Source of the DNA: Alphaproteobacteria bacterium
GTDB lineage: Bacteria > Pseudomonadota > Alphaproteobacteria > Rickettsiales > UBA998
Length of the DNA stretch: 64,000 bases
Direction: 5' to 3'
NCBI GenBank assembly: GCA_004293935.1
Contig: RDZH01000017.1
Span: 16,585-80,584, forward strand
A model generated the notes under the pieces. It was not told the DNA's origin. It did no database searches and was given only the letters and a program-made list of their open reading frames with translations. The first letter of the stretch is position 1; the number at the start of each line of letters is the position of its first letter. The translations under genes were made by a program, and so were the position numbers. Positions 34,882 to 44,461 of this stretch are shown piece by piece.

Positions 34882-37647
34882 ATGAACAATAATCAAAAAA
34901 ATGCTCACCGCAGCAAACTTGTCGTGATTGATGGCTCAGGCTTCATCTTTCGTGCGTATCATCGCTTGCCACCATTATCGCGCAAAGACGGTACGCCCAT
35001 TGGTGCGGTCTATGGATGTACAACGATGCTACTCAAACTCCGTGAAGAATTGCAGGCGACCCATTGCGCCGTGGTGTTTGATGCAGGGGGCAAGAATTTC
35101 CGTCATGATCTATATGAAGAATATAAAGCGCACCGCCCGCCATTGCCTGAAGATTTAATCCCGCAATTCCCGATCATACGTGATGCTGTCCGTGCGCTTA
35201 ATCTTGCGGTGGTGGAGCAAACGGGCTATGAAGCGGATGATATTTTAGCAAGCTATGCGCAGCTTGCGAAAGCACGCGATATGGATATATGCATCGTGAC
35301 TTCGGATAAGGATATGATGCAATTAATCGCGGAAGGGGTGATGATCTATGATCCGATGAAGCACGCCTTGGTGCGTGAGGAGGATGTGATTGCAAAATTT
35401 GGTGTACCCCCTCATCAAGTGATCGAGGTGCAAGCCCTTATGGGGGATGCAACGGATAATATACCGGGGATCAAGGGTATTGGGGTAAAAACCGCCGCAG
35501 AGCTGATTTTGCATTACGGCACGCTGGAGAATCTTTTAGCGCACACGCATGAAATACCTCAAGCGAAACGTCGAGCATTGCTGGAGGATGGTGCGCCTAT
35601 GGCGTTGCTCTCAAAACAATTAGTGACCTTGTGCCGTGAGTGTAGCGATTTGCCCGCGATTGACGATCTGATAGTGCGTCCACTGGATAAGCCCATGTTT
35701 GCGGCATTTTGCGCTGAGCAAGGTTTTGCGGCGTTGCTGCAACGGATCGGTGGTACTCCTGCGGCTGTGTCAACGCCCGTGCCTATGGTGCAACCTCCCG
35801 CATCATTATGTTATCAGTCTATTGAGGAACGCGCTGCTTTGGATGCGTTGATAGCACGTATTAAACATAAAGGTTCTGTCGCGGTGCATTTGGTGATGGA
35901 ATCAACCAGCGCACTTAAGCAACCTTGGCTTGGTATCGCGCTTGCACTTAAGGAAGGTGAAGCCTATTATGTGCCGTTTCTGCATGATGCAGCCCCGATC
36001 ACACGTGATCTTTTTGCCCCTGCACCTATTGCTTCGGAACAAAAGGGTATGTGCTTTGCTGAAGTGTTTCCTATGTTGTTGGAACTTTTGCAGGATGATG
36101 CCATCCTCAAAATAGGGTTTGATGTGACGCAGACACTCACGCAACTTTTGGTGCATGGATTATGTGGGCGACCATGGAAAGATGCGATGTTGCTTTCCTA
36201 TTGTTTGCGTGCAGGGGATGCCACCCATACGCTTGATGCGCTTAGCCTTGAGCATCTAGGGTGCGCATTGCCAAGCGAAAAATCATGGCGGGGTACGGGG
36301 AAAAACCTTGTGCCATTACAGGATGTTTCACGTGAAACACTAACGGAAGTCATGTGCCAAAAGGTGGATATGATTCTACGCTTAGCGAATATGTTTCATG
36401 CGGGTGTTATTAAGGAACAACGTATCAGTGTGTATGAACTGATGGAACGCCCCCTTATTCCGATTATTGCACAGATGCAAGCGACAGGCATTAAGGTGGA
36501 TAAGAAGAAGCTCGCGCAGCTCTCAGAGCTTTATGCGCAACGTCTGAATGAATATGAAGCGGAAATCTATCAGCTTGCGGGGCATGAGTTTAACATTGGC
36601 TCACCGAAGCAATTAGGTATCATTCTGTTTGATGAATTACAGCTTGCTAAGGGGAAAAAATCCAGCAAAAGCAAGGAATATGTCACCGATGCCGAAACGC
36701 TAGAAGAACTTGCAGCGCAAGGGCATCTTTTACCGCAGCGCGTGCTGCAATGGCGGCAATGTGCGAAGTTAAAAAGCACCTACACGGATGCGCTACAAAA
36801 ACAGATTGACCCTATCACAGGGCGTGTTCATACGCGCTATGCCTTAGCATCGACCTCCACAGGACGCTTAAGCTCGAGTGATCCCAACCTGCAAAACATT
36901 CCCATCCGCACGCAAGAAGGGCGCGAGATTCGCACGGCGTTTATTGCAGAAGCGGGCTATCAACTCCTTTGTGCGGACTATTCACAGATTGAATTACGTT
37001 TACTTGCCCATTGCTCAGGAAGTGAAGCGTTGATTGAGGCATTTCGCAGGGGCAAAGATATTCATACCATCACTGCCATGCAAATGTTTGGTATAGATGA
37101 AGATCAGGTGGATATTGAGATGCGCCGTAAAGCCAAAACAATCAATTTTGGGATTATCTATGGCATTAGTGCGCATGGCTTGGCAACACGCCTTGGCATT
37201 TCCCGCGCCCATGCTGCTGATTATATTACGATGTATTTTGCGCAATATCCCGGTATTCAGCATTATATGGAGCGCACCAAAGAACAAGCGCGCCGTCATG
37301 GCTACGTCACAACCTTATGGGGCAGGCATTGTTATACGCCACTGATTAATGATAGTAACGGGATGCGGCGTGCTTTTGGTGAACGTGCCGCGATCAATGC
37401 CCCGTTGCAAGGCGGTGGTGCAGACATTATCAAAAAAGCGATGATTGCGGTGGATGGGTTATTATGTTCTAAGAACGCGCAAAGCCGTTTGCTGTTGCAA
37501 GTGCATGATGAATTGGTGATTGAACTGGCAGATACGGAAACATCGCTTATCCCTGAAATTAAGCGGGTGATGGAACAAGTGGTGCAACTGGATGTGCCGT
37601 TGGTGGTGGATGTGGGAACAGGATTGCATTGGGGTGATGCGCATTAA
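34882..37647 (+). CDS. polA: DNA polymerase I
   Basis: Fills gaps and removes RNA primers during replication and repair. The 921 residues carry the 5' nuclease domain (about 10-290, ALMGDATDNIPGIKGIG), a 3'-5' exonuclease-like domain (about 320-520) and the family A polymerase domain. Motif A is CADYSQIELRLLAH, motif B RRKAKTINFGIIYG and motif C LLQVHDELVIE. In the exonuclease domain the usual DxE, NxxxD and YxxxD signatures are not found: the equivalent stretches read HLVMESTSAL, GFDVTQTLTQLL and EVMCQKVDMIL. Proofreading is therefore probably lost. It is divergent from the esterase and apparently monocistronic. Confidence 0.97.
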   Translation: MNNNQKNAHRSKLVVIDGSGFIFRAYHRLPPLSRKDGTPIGAVYGCTTMLLKLREELQATHCAVVFDAGGKNFRHDLYEEYKAHRPPLPEDLIPQFPIIRDAVRALNLAVVEQTGYEADDILASYAQLAKARDMDICIVTSDKDMMQLIAEGVMIYDPMKHALVREEDVIAKFGVPPHQVIEVQALMGDATDNIPGIKGIGVKTAAELILHYGTLENLLAHTHEIPQAKRRALLEDGAPMALLSKQLVTLCRECSDLPAIDDLIVRPLDKPMFAAFCAEQGFAALLQRIGGTPAAVSTPVPMVQPPASLCYQSIEERAALDALIARIKHKGSVAVHLVMESTSALKQPWLGIALALKEGEAYYVPFLHDAAPITRDLFAPAPIASEQKGMCFAEVFPMLLELLQDDAILKIGFDVTQTLTQLLVHGLCGRPWKDAMLLSYCLRAGDATHTLDALSLEHLGCALPSEKSWRGTGKNLVPLQDVSRETLTEVMCQKVDMILRLANMFHAGVIKEQRISVYELMERPLIPIIAQMQATGIKVDKKKLAQLSELYAQRLNEYEAEIYQLAGHEFNIGSPKQLGIILFDELQLAKGKKSSKSKEYVTDAETLEELAAQGHLLPQRVLQWRQCAKLKSTYTDALQKQIDPITGRVHTRYALASTSTGRLSSSDPNLQNIPIRTQEGREIRTAFIAEAGYQLLCADYSQIELRLLAHCSGSEALIEAFRRGKDIHTITAMQMFGIDEDQVDIEMRRKAKTINFGIIYGISAHGLATRLGISRAHAADYITMYFAQYPGIQHYMERTKEQARRHGYVTTLWGRHCYTPLINDSNGMRRAFGERAAINAPLQGGGADIIKKAMIAVDGLLCSKNAQSRLLLQVHDELVIELADTETSLIPEIKRVMEQVVQLDVPLVVDVGTGLHWGDAH

Positions 37648-37796
37648 ATTCGTGCTTTTAAGAGTTGCTTTTTTATCCCTTCCGTCATGGAAAGCGTTTC
37701 AGAGTTATTGCCGTATCCATAAAACCAACCAATTTATTGAATGCAGATTCTAAGTTTGTGAACTTTTTATGACATTTCAATAAATAGACCATTTTT

Positions 37797-37825
37797 TTGT
37801 TGAATTTATCTTAGAATTATACAAT
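37797..37825 (+). promoter_or_regulatory. Promoter for the small ORF at 37919
   Basis: TTGTTG (37797-37802), 17-base spacer, TACAAT (37820-37825). It would start transcription near 37832, placing the repeat tract in the untranslated leader. Confidence 0.5.
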
Positions 37826-37901
37826 TATTCGATTATTATTTAATTATTAGATTATTATCTGATTATTAGATTATTACTTACTTACTTACTTACTTACTTA
37901 C
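37826..37901 (+). repeat. Low-complexity leader with seven tandem TTAC units
   Basis: A degenerate ATTATT/GATTATTA tract (37826-37873) runs into seven exact TTAC copies (37874-37901). This ends three bases before the ribosome binding site AAGGAG (37906-37911) of the next ORF. Confidence 0.85.
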
Positions 37902-37918
37902 TCAAAAGGAGAATTGAC

Positions 37919-38140
37919 ATGGTTATGGAAAAAATAATTGGTAAAAACGACCCGATGGAAACTTTTATCACGGACACTAGCAAGAAAAGGGAAGCTGAAG
38001 TACTCTCAAAAGAAGAATTAGCTGAACTATTACCGCAACTTTTTCAGACACCAACTCTACCATTGCAACCTGATGTTACCAATATAGCTCCGCCCATGGC
38101 AACAGGTAATATTACAAAAACTAACATCAGATCATTGTAG
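37919..38140 (+). CDS. Small hypothetical protein, 73 residues
   Basis: Not recognised. Hydrophilic, with a charged N-terminal half (KKREAEVLSKEELAELLPQLF) that is probably helical, and a Pro/Thr-rich tail. No signal peptide or membrane helix. An excellent AAGGAG seven bases before the ATG and a promoter upstream support expression. Both Arg codons are AGG/AGA. The tandem TTAC repeats lie immediately ahead. A palindromic element begins ten bases after the stop. Confidence 0.55.
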   Translation: MVMEKIIGKNDPMETFITDTSKKREAEVLSKEELAELLPQLFQTPTLPLQPDVTNIAPPMATGNITKTNIRSL

Positions 38141-38150
38141 AATAACAATA

Positions 38151-38207
38151 TATAGTCGTCTCGTGATGAAGAAAATGCCTCATTTTTTATGTCAAGGGAC
38201 GACTATA
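38151..38207. repeat. TATAGTCGT palindromic element, 57 bp
   Basis: Perfect 10-bp terminal inverted repeats TATAGTCGTC / GACGACTATA. The inner arms are also related (TGATGAAGAAAATG and, reversed, TGACATAAAAAATG). Same family as 28883-28936 and the short 25967-25990. Confidence 0.8.
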
Positions 38208-38228
38208 ACACTAGGAACATGATTTTTT

Positions 38229-38256
38229 TTGTGCTACACTCCCCTGAAATTATACG
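38229..38256 (+). promoter_or_regulatory. Possible dps promoter
   Basis: TTGTGC (38229-38234), 16 bases, TATACG (38251-38256), just upstream of the AAGGAG and ATG of dps. Moderate match only. Confidence 0.35.
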
Positions 38257-38272
38257 TCACAAGGAGTCCACT

Positions 38273-38809
38273 ATGTCTAAAAAACACGCAAAAACATTAT
38301 CCATCAAACAAGATGCGGAGGTGTCGCATGAATCTTCCGCCGTGGGGGCACTCTATCCATCACCTGAACAGAAAAATGCGATTGCAGAATCATTGCGCAC
38401 AGTACTTGCTTCAACCCACGTGGTGGCACTGCAAGCACGATCCTATCATTGGAACGTGGTAGGCGCACGCTTTATTCCGCTGCATGATTTTTTTGGTGAA
38501 CAATATGAAGCATTGCAAGAAGTGGAAGACGAAATTGCAGAACGTGTACGCGCTCTTGGACAGCCATGTTTTGCGAGCGTACAAGAATTTGCACGCCTAG
38601 CAACCATTCGGGAAGATGAACAACTTCCTAAATCTGCCAATGATATGCTCGAGCGTTATGCGCAAAATCTGGAACATCTGAATGATGGCGTGCGTTCATG
38701 CTTGGCATTGGCGCAAGAAGCACATGATGAAGTGACGGCAGATATGATGATTGGGCGGTTGCGCGAGCAGGAAAAGGCATTGTGGATGGTGCGGTCTATG
38801 TTGGCTTAG
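38273..38809 (+). CDS. dps: Dps-family DNA-binding ferritin-like protein
   Basis: Forms a 12-subunit shell that oxidises and stores iron and protects DNA from peroxide. A start at 38273 with AAGGAG six bases upstream gives 178 residues. The ferroxidase site at the subunit interface is visible: H59-W-N, H71-D72 in PLHDFFGEQ, and D86 with E90 in EDEIAERV. The Lys/His-rich N-terminus (MSKKHAKTLSIKQ) could bind DNA. It works with SodB: the dismutase product hydrogen peroxide is used here to oxidise Fe(II). Confidence 0.95.
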   Translation: MSKKHAKTLSIKQDAEVSHESSAVGALYPSPEQKNAIAESLRTVLASTHVVALQARSYHWNVVGARFIPLHDFFGEQYEALQEVEDEIAERVRALGQPCFASVQEFARLATIREDEQLPKSANDMLERYAQNLEHLNDGVRSCLALAQEAHDEVTADMMIGRLREQEKALWMVRSMLA

Positions 38810-38811
38810 CC

Positions 38812-40143
38812 TCATTTTTTGCGCGTCCGCCATGCACGGGCGCAAATGATCATAAACCATAAGCCACCAAGAATGGCAAGCCCACCACCAGTGCTTTGGA
38901 TGCGTAGGAATAATTCGGCTTGGTTCATGGCTTCACTAATGGCGTGCGGTGATTTACGCTGCACGCCATAACCACCTGATAAAAATAACCCCATAATATG
39001 CATGATTTGCCCAACAAGCAATAATCCCATTTGCCACGTAATGGAACGATGCAGGCGATGAATGGCTGCCCCGTGTGATGCAAGCACATAATAGCTTGCC
39101 CCCATCATCGCAACCGTCACTCCAACCAGTGATCCATGATAATGTGCGGGGATTTGTACGGTAATGCCACGAATCATCACGGCAAAGATGCCGCCTAGCC
39201 CAAATAGGAGCAGGGAACACCATAATGTTACACCATAAGGGGAACGTAGCGATGGCACAAAACGATGTTTGCCACGTGCTGCATCATAGATAAATTGCGC
39301 GACGCACAAAATGGGAGGAATACCGCATATCCACCCCATCATCCGTGTGAATGCGGTGCGAAACTCCCCACTACTCACGTCATAGAGCGCGTAAGGCAAT
39401 GGCGTGAGGGCAAGGGCGATGAGGGCTACCCAAAAATAACGCTGGTACGGGGTAAAAGAAAAGCCGTCAACGCTTGCCTTTGCTAGAATTAGCCAGCATA
39501 ACATCATCGCTTGCACCCAAAGAAATTGCAGCACATGCCCACCGCCCCAAAAAACCATCTCATAATAGAGTTCACCCGTCATGCCCGCATCATGCAAGGC
39601 GAATGCGCTTGCACTAAAGCACGCACATGCCGCCATCAAAAGGGCGTGACTGCTACGATTCACCGTGCGCACGATAGGGCATAAAGCAGGTTGCCCAAGC
39701 GTGGTAAAGAAATAATAGCTCGATTGCAACAAGCACAAAGCAAGCATCGCACCAAGTGCGATGAAAAATAGCGGATGTTCTAGGGTGGGGATGTAATTAT
39801 TCAAATGGGGCAGGGCAGTGCTATCAAGGCTTGCAAGCGTCATGCCTATCATAGAGAGGATCATTAATAGCCGTGATCCGCCATCCCACCATGGTACGCG
39901 CTGCTTGTGTGGGTGCGTATCATGTGAGGAAAACATAAACATAATGCACAAAAACCATACGCTGATCGATAAATTGACATGCGCAATGAGGCTGCGACGA
40001 AATAAAGTCGCAAAAAGTTCAATCGATTTCACCGACGGGTGCCATGCCACCGCTACAATAATGGAAAAAATGCCCGAAAGCGCGAGTGCTGCAAGCCCAA
40101 CAAAGAGCCAAGGAAGTTGGAAACGTGTCAAAGATGTGGTCAT
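38812..40143 (-). CDS. Haem-copper oxidase subunit I-like polytopic membrane protein
   Basis: A 443-residue protein with about twelve membrane helices. Conserved-looking His sit in an early helix (LIAHVNLSISVW), in VFWGGGHVLQFLW, in IPAHYHGSLVG and in VGQIMHIMGL. This is the spacing style of a cbb3/CcoN- or NorB-like catalytic subunit. I do not see the partner subunits beside it, so the assignment as an oxidase or nitric oxide reductase is inference. It is divergent from ctaA (79 bases apart), which makes the haem A used by aa3 oxidases. Ends three bases from the convergent dps gene. Confidence 0.6.
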   Translation of the reverse strand: MTTSLTRFQLPWLFVGLAALALSGIFSIIVAVAWHPSVKSIELFATLFRRSLIAHVNLSISVWFLCIMFMFSSHDTHPHKQRVPWWDGGSRLLMILSMIGMTLASLDSTALPHLNNYIPTLEHPLFFIALGAMLALCLLQSSYYFFTTLGQPALCPIVRTVNRSSHALLMAACACFSASAFALHDAGMTGELYYEMVFWGGGHVLQFLWVQAMMLCWLILAKASVDGFSFTPYQRYFWVALIALALTPLPYALYDVSSGEFRTAFTRMMGWICGIPPILCVAQFIYDAARGKHRFVPSLRSPYGVTLWCSLLLFGLGGIFAVMIRGITVQIPAHYHGSLVGVTVAMMGASYYVLASHGAAIHRLHRSITWQMGLLLVGQIMHIMGLFLSGGYGVQRKSPHAISEAMNQAELFLRIQSTGGGLAILGGLWFMIICARAWRTRKK

Positions 40144-40222
40144 GGGATTTAGCTAACGCACAACCGCATAGAATGCAAGCAATTTGCTGTACATTTGCGC
40201 AAGAACATCGTATAAAGTTCTG

Positions 40223-41245
40223 ATGATGGATACGGATACATTACCAAAATGGATGCGGCGTTGGCTTTATGGTGCTGCTGTGTTGGTGTTGATGATGGTC
40301 TGCATTGGCGGACTAACGCGCTTGAGTGAATCGGGGCTATCCATTGTGCAATGGAAGCTGGTCACGGGAACATTGCCCCCGCTTTCTCATGCGGCATGGA
40401 TGCAAGAATTCCACGATTATCAAGCCACGCCTGAGTTCATGAAAAAGAATTTTTCCATGAATCTTGAGGAGTTTAAGCAAATTTTCTGGTTGGAATATCT
40501 GCATCGTTTGCTGGGGCGCATCGTTGGTTTATGGTTTGTATTGCCGACATTATATGTGGTGTTGCGCACTCATGCCACGCCGTTGATTAAGAAACGCATG
40601 GTGCTGATGAGTGCGTTGGTATGTATGCAAGGCGCGATTGGATGGTATATGGTGCGTAGTGGCTTGGTGGATGTGCCATGGGTGAGTCCGTACCGTTTGG
40701 CGTTGCATCTTTCTATGGCAGCGTTGCTCTGGTGTGTGGTGATTCGTACCTTGCTTGCCTCACATAGTGCGCATAAAGGATGGGGGGTGTTTGCCATGAT
40801 GTGGGGGCAATTAGTGCTTGGAGCATTGGTGGCAGGGCTGGATGCAGGTTATACTTATAATAGCTTTCCTCTGATGGATGGGCAGTGGATGCCTCCGCAT
40901 ATGATGATGCTACAACCATGGTATCGTAATTTTTTTGAGCATATTCCTATGGTGCAATTTCTGCATCGCTGGTGGGCATTTGTGGTGCTTGCGGGGGTGT
41001 TCTATCAATGGTTGCGCGATCCCCATAGCCGATCGGCGCGCATTGTGTTGGCAGTGCTGCTGGTGCAAGTGATGCTTGGTATTGCAACTTTGTTGAGTGT
41101 GGTGCATATTGCGCTTGCAAGTGTGCATCAAATTATGGCATGTATTCTGCTTGCGGTACAGTTAAGGCACATCTATCAGCCTGTGCAGATGAATATACCG
41201 CATTCTAACCACAATAACCTCACTGCTAAGCCTCATTTTGTGTAG
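40223..41245 (+). CDS. ctaA: Haem A synthase (CtaA/Cox15 type)
   Basis: Oxidises the C8 methyl of haem O to the formyl group of haem A. The two in-frame ATGs at 40223 and 40226 are the likely starts; 340 residues. Eight helices are expected; His-bearing motifs are visible: [61 protein letters not shown] and [11 protein letters not shown]. The Cox15-like layout matches alphaproteobacteria and mitochondria. hemA follows ten bases later. Confidence 0.95.
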   Translation: MMDTDTLPKWMRRWLYGAAVLVLMMVCIGGLTRLSESGLSIVQWKLVTGTLPPLSHAAWMQEFHDYQATPEFMKKNFSMNLEEFKQIFWLEYLHRLLGRIVGLWFVLPTLYVVLRTHATPLIKKRMVLMSALVCMQGAIGWYMVRSGLVDVPWVSPYRLALHLSMAALLWCVVIRTLLASHSAHKGWGVFAMMWGQLVLGALVAGLDAGYTYNSFPLMDGQWMPPHMMMLQPWYRNFFEHIPMVQFLHRWWAFVVLAGVFYQWLRDPHSRSARIVLAVLLVQVMLGIATLLSVVHIALASVHQIMACILLAVQLRHIYQPVQMNIPHSNHNNLTAKPHFV

Positions 41246-41255
41246 TATATCCATT

Positions 41256-42518
41256 ATGAATATTAAAACCGCTTCTCGACCTATAGAATCTCTGGATGAT
41301 ACGCATCTTCACTATGATGCCATGTTTGCGGAGGCGATTGCTACCCTCAAGCGTGAAGGAAGGTATCGTGAGTTTCATCATTTGCAACGTCAGGTGGGAG
41401 ACTTCCCCAATGCCTATAGCCATAGTACGCGCAAACAGATTACTATTTGGTGCAGCAATGATTATCTTGGTATGGGGCAGCATCCAATCGTGCGCAATGC
41501 CATGCACAAAGCCATTGATACGATGGGAGCAGGGGCAGGGGGAACGCGCAATATCTCAGGCACACACCATGCGATTATGCAACTGGAAGACACCTTGGCG
41601 CAGTTGCATCAAAAAGAGGCTGCTTTGGTGTTTTCATCGGGCTATGTTGCCAATGAAGCGACATTGTCAACGCTTGGTAATGTGCTGAAAGAGTGTATTA
41701 TTTTCTCGGATGCCTGCAATCATGCTTCGATGATTCAGGGGATTAAACATAGCAAAGCGACTAAGAAAGTATTTCGTCATAATGATCTGGCGCATTTGCG
41801 GAGTTTGTTGCAAGAATCACCGAAAGATGTTCCTAAAATCATCGCGTTTGAATCGGTATATTCGATGGATGGGGATATTGGCTACATTAAAGAAATTGTT
41901 GATCTTGCGCAAGAATTTGGCGCACTCACTTATCTTGATGAAGTACATGCGGTGGGGCTGTATGGTGCGCATGGGGCAGGGGTTGCACAGCGTGATGGGC
42001 AGATGCATCGTGTCGATATTATCCAAGGAACATTGGGTAAAGCCTATGGCGTGATGGGGGGCTATATTGCTGCATCTCATGCTTGTGTGGATATGATCCG
42101 TAGCTATGCATCGGGCTTTATCTTTACCACCACCATGACCCCCGCCATGGCAGCAGGAGCAGAAGCAAGTGTACGTTATCTGATGCAGCACCCTGAATTA
42201 CGCACGGCGCATCAACAAGCAGCGCACGCATTGAAGCAACGTTTTGCTGATGCAGGCATTCCCTATCTGAACACACCGACCCATATTGTGCCTGTGATGG
42301 TGCATGACCCTGTGAAGTGCAAACGTGCTTCTGATCTGTTGCGTGATGAGCATGGTATTTATGTGCAACCGATTAATTATCCGACTGTGCCTCGTGGTAC
42401 GGAGCGTTTACGCTTTACGCCAACTCCGATGCATACGGAAGCGATGATGGATGAATTGGTTGAGGCATTGGTAGATATATTTCAACTTTGTGATATAGCG
42501 CGAACGCATCATGCTTAG
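41256..42518 (+). CDS. hemA: 5-aminolevulinate synthase
   Basis: Condenses glycine and succinyl-CoA to 5-aminolevulinate, the C4 entry to haem synthesis; this route is a mark of alphaproteobacteria and mitochondria. A start at 41256 gives 420 residues. Seen: [51 protein letters not shown] and the PLP-lysine region [13 protein letters not shown]. Co-transcribed with ctaA upstream and overlapping folC by eight bases. Confidence 0.97.
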   Translation: MNIKTASRPIESLDDTHLHYDAMFAEAIATLKREGRYREFHHLQRQVGDFPNAYSHSTRKQITIWCSNDYLGMGQHPIVRNAMHKAIDTMGAGAGGTRNISGTHHAIMQLEDTLAQLHQKEAALVFSSGYVANEATLSTLGNVLKECIIFSDACNHASMIQGIKHSKATKKVFRHNDLAHLRSLLQESPKDVPKIIAFESVYSMDGDIGYIKEIVDLAQEFGALTYLDEVHAVGLYGAHGAGVAQRDGQMHRVDIIQGTLGKAYGVMGGYIAASHACVDMIRSYASGFIFTTTMTPAMAAGAEASVRYLMQHPELRTAHQQAAHALKQRFADAGIPYLNTPTHIVPVMVHDPVKCKRASDLLRDEHGIYVQPINYPTVPRGTERLRFTPTPMHTEAMMDELVEALVDIFQLCDIARTHHA

Positions 42519-43836
42519 TTATTTATCCTTTTGGCTGAGACGCTTAGAGCAGCATCCTTTGCCCAATATTGATCTGAAATTAGAACGAATGGTGCATTTT
42601 TTGGATGTTATGGGTGCGCCACATCGTGCCATTCCACCTGCAATCCATATTGCTGGAACAAACGGCAAGGGATCAACCACGGCCTTTCTTTATGCGATGC
42701 TTGGGGCATTGGGCTTGAAGGTGCATCGTTATACCTCGCCACATTTGGTGCGTTTTAATGAACGCATTGTACTTGCAGGGGAACAATCGACTGATATGCA
42801 GTTGGTGCAAGGTTTAGAGCAGATGGATGCCGCATTGCGTGATTGCCCTTTGACCTATTTTGAGAGTACCACAGCACTTGCCTTTCATCTTTTTGCACAG
42901 TATGCAGCGGATGTAACCTTGCTGGAAGTAGGTATGGGCGGTAGGCTTGATGCAACGAACGTCATTGAGAAGCCATTATGCACGGTGATTACCCCCGTCT
43001 CTTATGATCATCAAGAGTTTTTAGGCACAACGCTTTATGAAATTGCGGGAGAAAAAGCTGCCATCATGAAACCGCATACCCCGTGCATTGTGGGAGCGCA
43101 ACATGCAGATGCAGCGCAACGTATTGAGGAGCAAGCGCGACGCTGTGAAGGTGTTCGATTGCACCGCTTAGGGCATGAGTGGGAATATCACGCAACATCT
43201 TCAGGCGGTATTTATTATGAATCTGCCACTCTTTCTCGCGCATTTCCTCCCCCTGCCTTGCTTGGGGCGCATCAGATGCATAATGCATCCCTTGCGCTTG
43301 CCGTGATGGATGTGTTAAGTACGACAACGCACCCTGCATGGTGTGATTATGCTGCATGGGATGCGGGCATTAGTTCTGCCTCATGGGCTGCACGCTTGCA
43401 ACGGTTGGATGCGACCGCGATGCATAGCCTTTATGGTGTGGATGTGCCTGTCTTTTTGGATGGTGGGCATAACCCTGATTCTGCAATGCAGATTGCTAAG
43501 TGGATTACCCAGCAAGGCATACGCCCCTATCTGATTATTGGAATGCATCGTGATAAGGATGTTACGCAGGTGTTAGAAATTCTCGCGCCGCACTGCGCCC
43601 ATATTGCCACCCTTACCATTCCCGATGACCCAAAGGCGTATGATGCAGATGCCTTGGCAGAGTATGCGCGACATTATCATAACAGTGTTCGTTCATGCGC
43701 GCATCTAAAGGAGGCAATGGATGCATCAAAGATGACAGAGTCGCAAAATTCACCTATACTTATCTATGGGTCATTATATTTAGCGGGGTATGTTCTAGGT
43801 TCTATTGATTTTTCTACTGCTGCTGGCTGCAAATGA
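42511..43836 (+). CDS. folC: Folylpolyglutamate synthase / dihydrofolate synthase
   Basis: Adds glutamate to folates. The 441 residues show the P-loop [46 protein letters not shown], and [15 protein letters not shown]. The start overlaps hemA by eight bases. The normal C-terminal strand ([13 protein letters not shown]) is followed by an extra ten residues ([10 protein letters not shown] and so on) encoded by the left arm of a repeat element that also supplies the stop. Confidence 0.95.
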   Translation: MLSYLSFWLRRLEQHPLPNIDLKLERMVHFLDVMGAPHRAIPPAIHIAGTNGKGSTTAFLYAMLGALGLKVHRYTSPHLVRFNERIVLAGEQSTDMQLVQGLEQMDAALRDCPLTYFESTTALAFHLFAQYAADVTLLEVGMGGRLDATNVIEKPLCTVITPVSYDHQEFLGTTLYEIAGEKAAIMKPHTPCIVGAQHADAAQRIEEQARRCEGVRLHRLGHEWEYHATSSGGIYYESATLSRAFPPPALLGAHQMHNASLALAVMDVLSTTTHPAWCDYAAWDAGISSASWAARLQRLDATAMHSLYGVDVPVFLDGGHNPDSAMQIAKWITQQGIRPYLIIGMHRDKDVTQVLEILAPHCAHIATLTIPDDPKAYDADALAEYARHYHNSVRSCAHLKEAMDASKMTESQNSPILIYGSLYLAGYVLGSIDFSTAAGCK

Positions 43837-43973
43837 CGTTTTGCTGCGCTTCCGCTACTCATGTACTTCTATGTACACTCCGTTGCGGTTCTCGCAAACC
43901 TGCCATTTTCGCTAGCGCATCAGCGAAAAATCAACAGAACCTAGGTTCTTTAGCAAAAAATCAATAGAGCCTA
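43796..43973. repeat. Composite palindromic repeat element after (and inside) folC
   Basis: Bounded on the left by TAGGTTCTATTGATTTTT (43796-43813) and on the right by two inverted copies of it: 43926-43943 (two mismatches) and 43956-43973. The interior holds an imperfect palindrome around CATGTACTTCTATGTAC and a perfect hairpin TTTTCGCT/AGCGAAAA (43907-43930 region). No ORF inside. It looks like a non-autonomous mobile element. Confidence 0.75.
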
Positions 43974-44011
43974 AAAGCATGAGAACCTATCACATAGGAG
44001 AAGGATACACT

Positions 44012-44461
44012 ATGGCACATGAGGGATATGCGAAGCGCATTGGGGAACGCTTGCAGCATTATTGGGAATCGACCCGTGGTGATCGCACCATGCCCTTTGA
44101 ATCTGATATTGATACAGCGCACCTAGAAGATGTGTGGGATGCATGTTTTTTGATTCGTGTTGATGAGGGGAGTGCGCCAAGCTATCTTTATATGGGAACG
44201 CAATTAGTTGAAGCCTATGGGGATGATATGCACGCCCGTGATGTGTGTGAACGCTTGGCATATCCTGCAAGTGCCACGATGTTGCATCGTATGGATGAGG
44301 TGATTAGCTCTAAGGCAATCCAATATCAAGAAGGTGAGTTTGTTAATGCGAGCGGGTTGCGCGTGTGTCATCGTTCGATTTTACTGCCAATGGCAACAGA
44401 GCATAAGCCCGAAGATGTGGCATTTATTTTAGGAGGAATGCGATGGAAATATTACCTATAA
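44012..44461 (+). CDS. PAS-domain protein (PAS_5-like)
   Basis: A 149-residue protein resembling the small alphaproteobacterial PAS_5 family: HYWESTRGDRTMPFESDID near the start, then a beta-rich core (SYLYMGTQLVEAYG) and a C-terminal strand with CHRSILLPM. PAS_5 members are thought to sense a small ligand; no output domain is attached. AAGGA six bases before the ATG decides the start at 44012 over 43979. Overlaps the next gene by 19 bases. Confidence 0.7.
   Translation: MAHEGYAKRIGERLQHYWESTRGDRTMPFESDIDTAHLEDVWDACFLIRVDEGSAPSYLYMGTQLVEAYGDDMHARDVCERLAYPASATMLHRMDEVISSKAIQYQEGEFVNASGLRVCHRSILLPMATEHKPEDVAFILGGMRWKYYL

Noticed and set aside
37677..37730. Degenerate copy of the two-armed repeat after polA
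   Set aside because: Only CGTCATGG and GTATCCATAAA fragments match; the hairpin core is missing.
37874..37901. Tandem TTAC units considered as a CRISPR-like or minisatellite array
   Set aside because: Units are four bases with no spacers; it is a simple sequence repeat.
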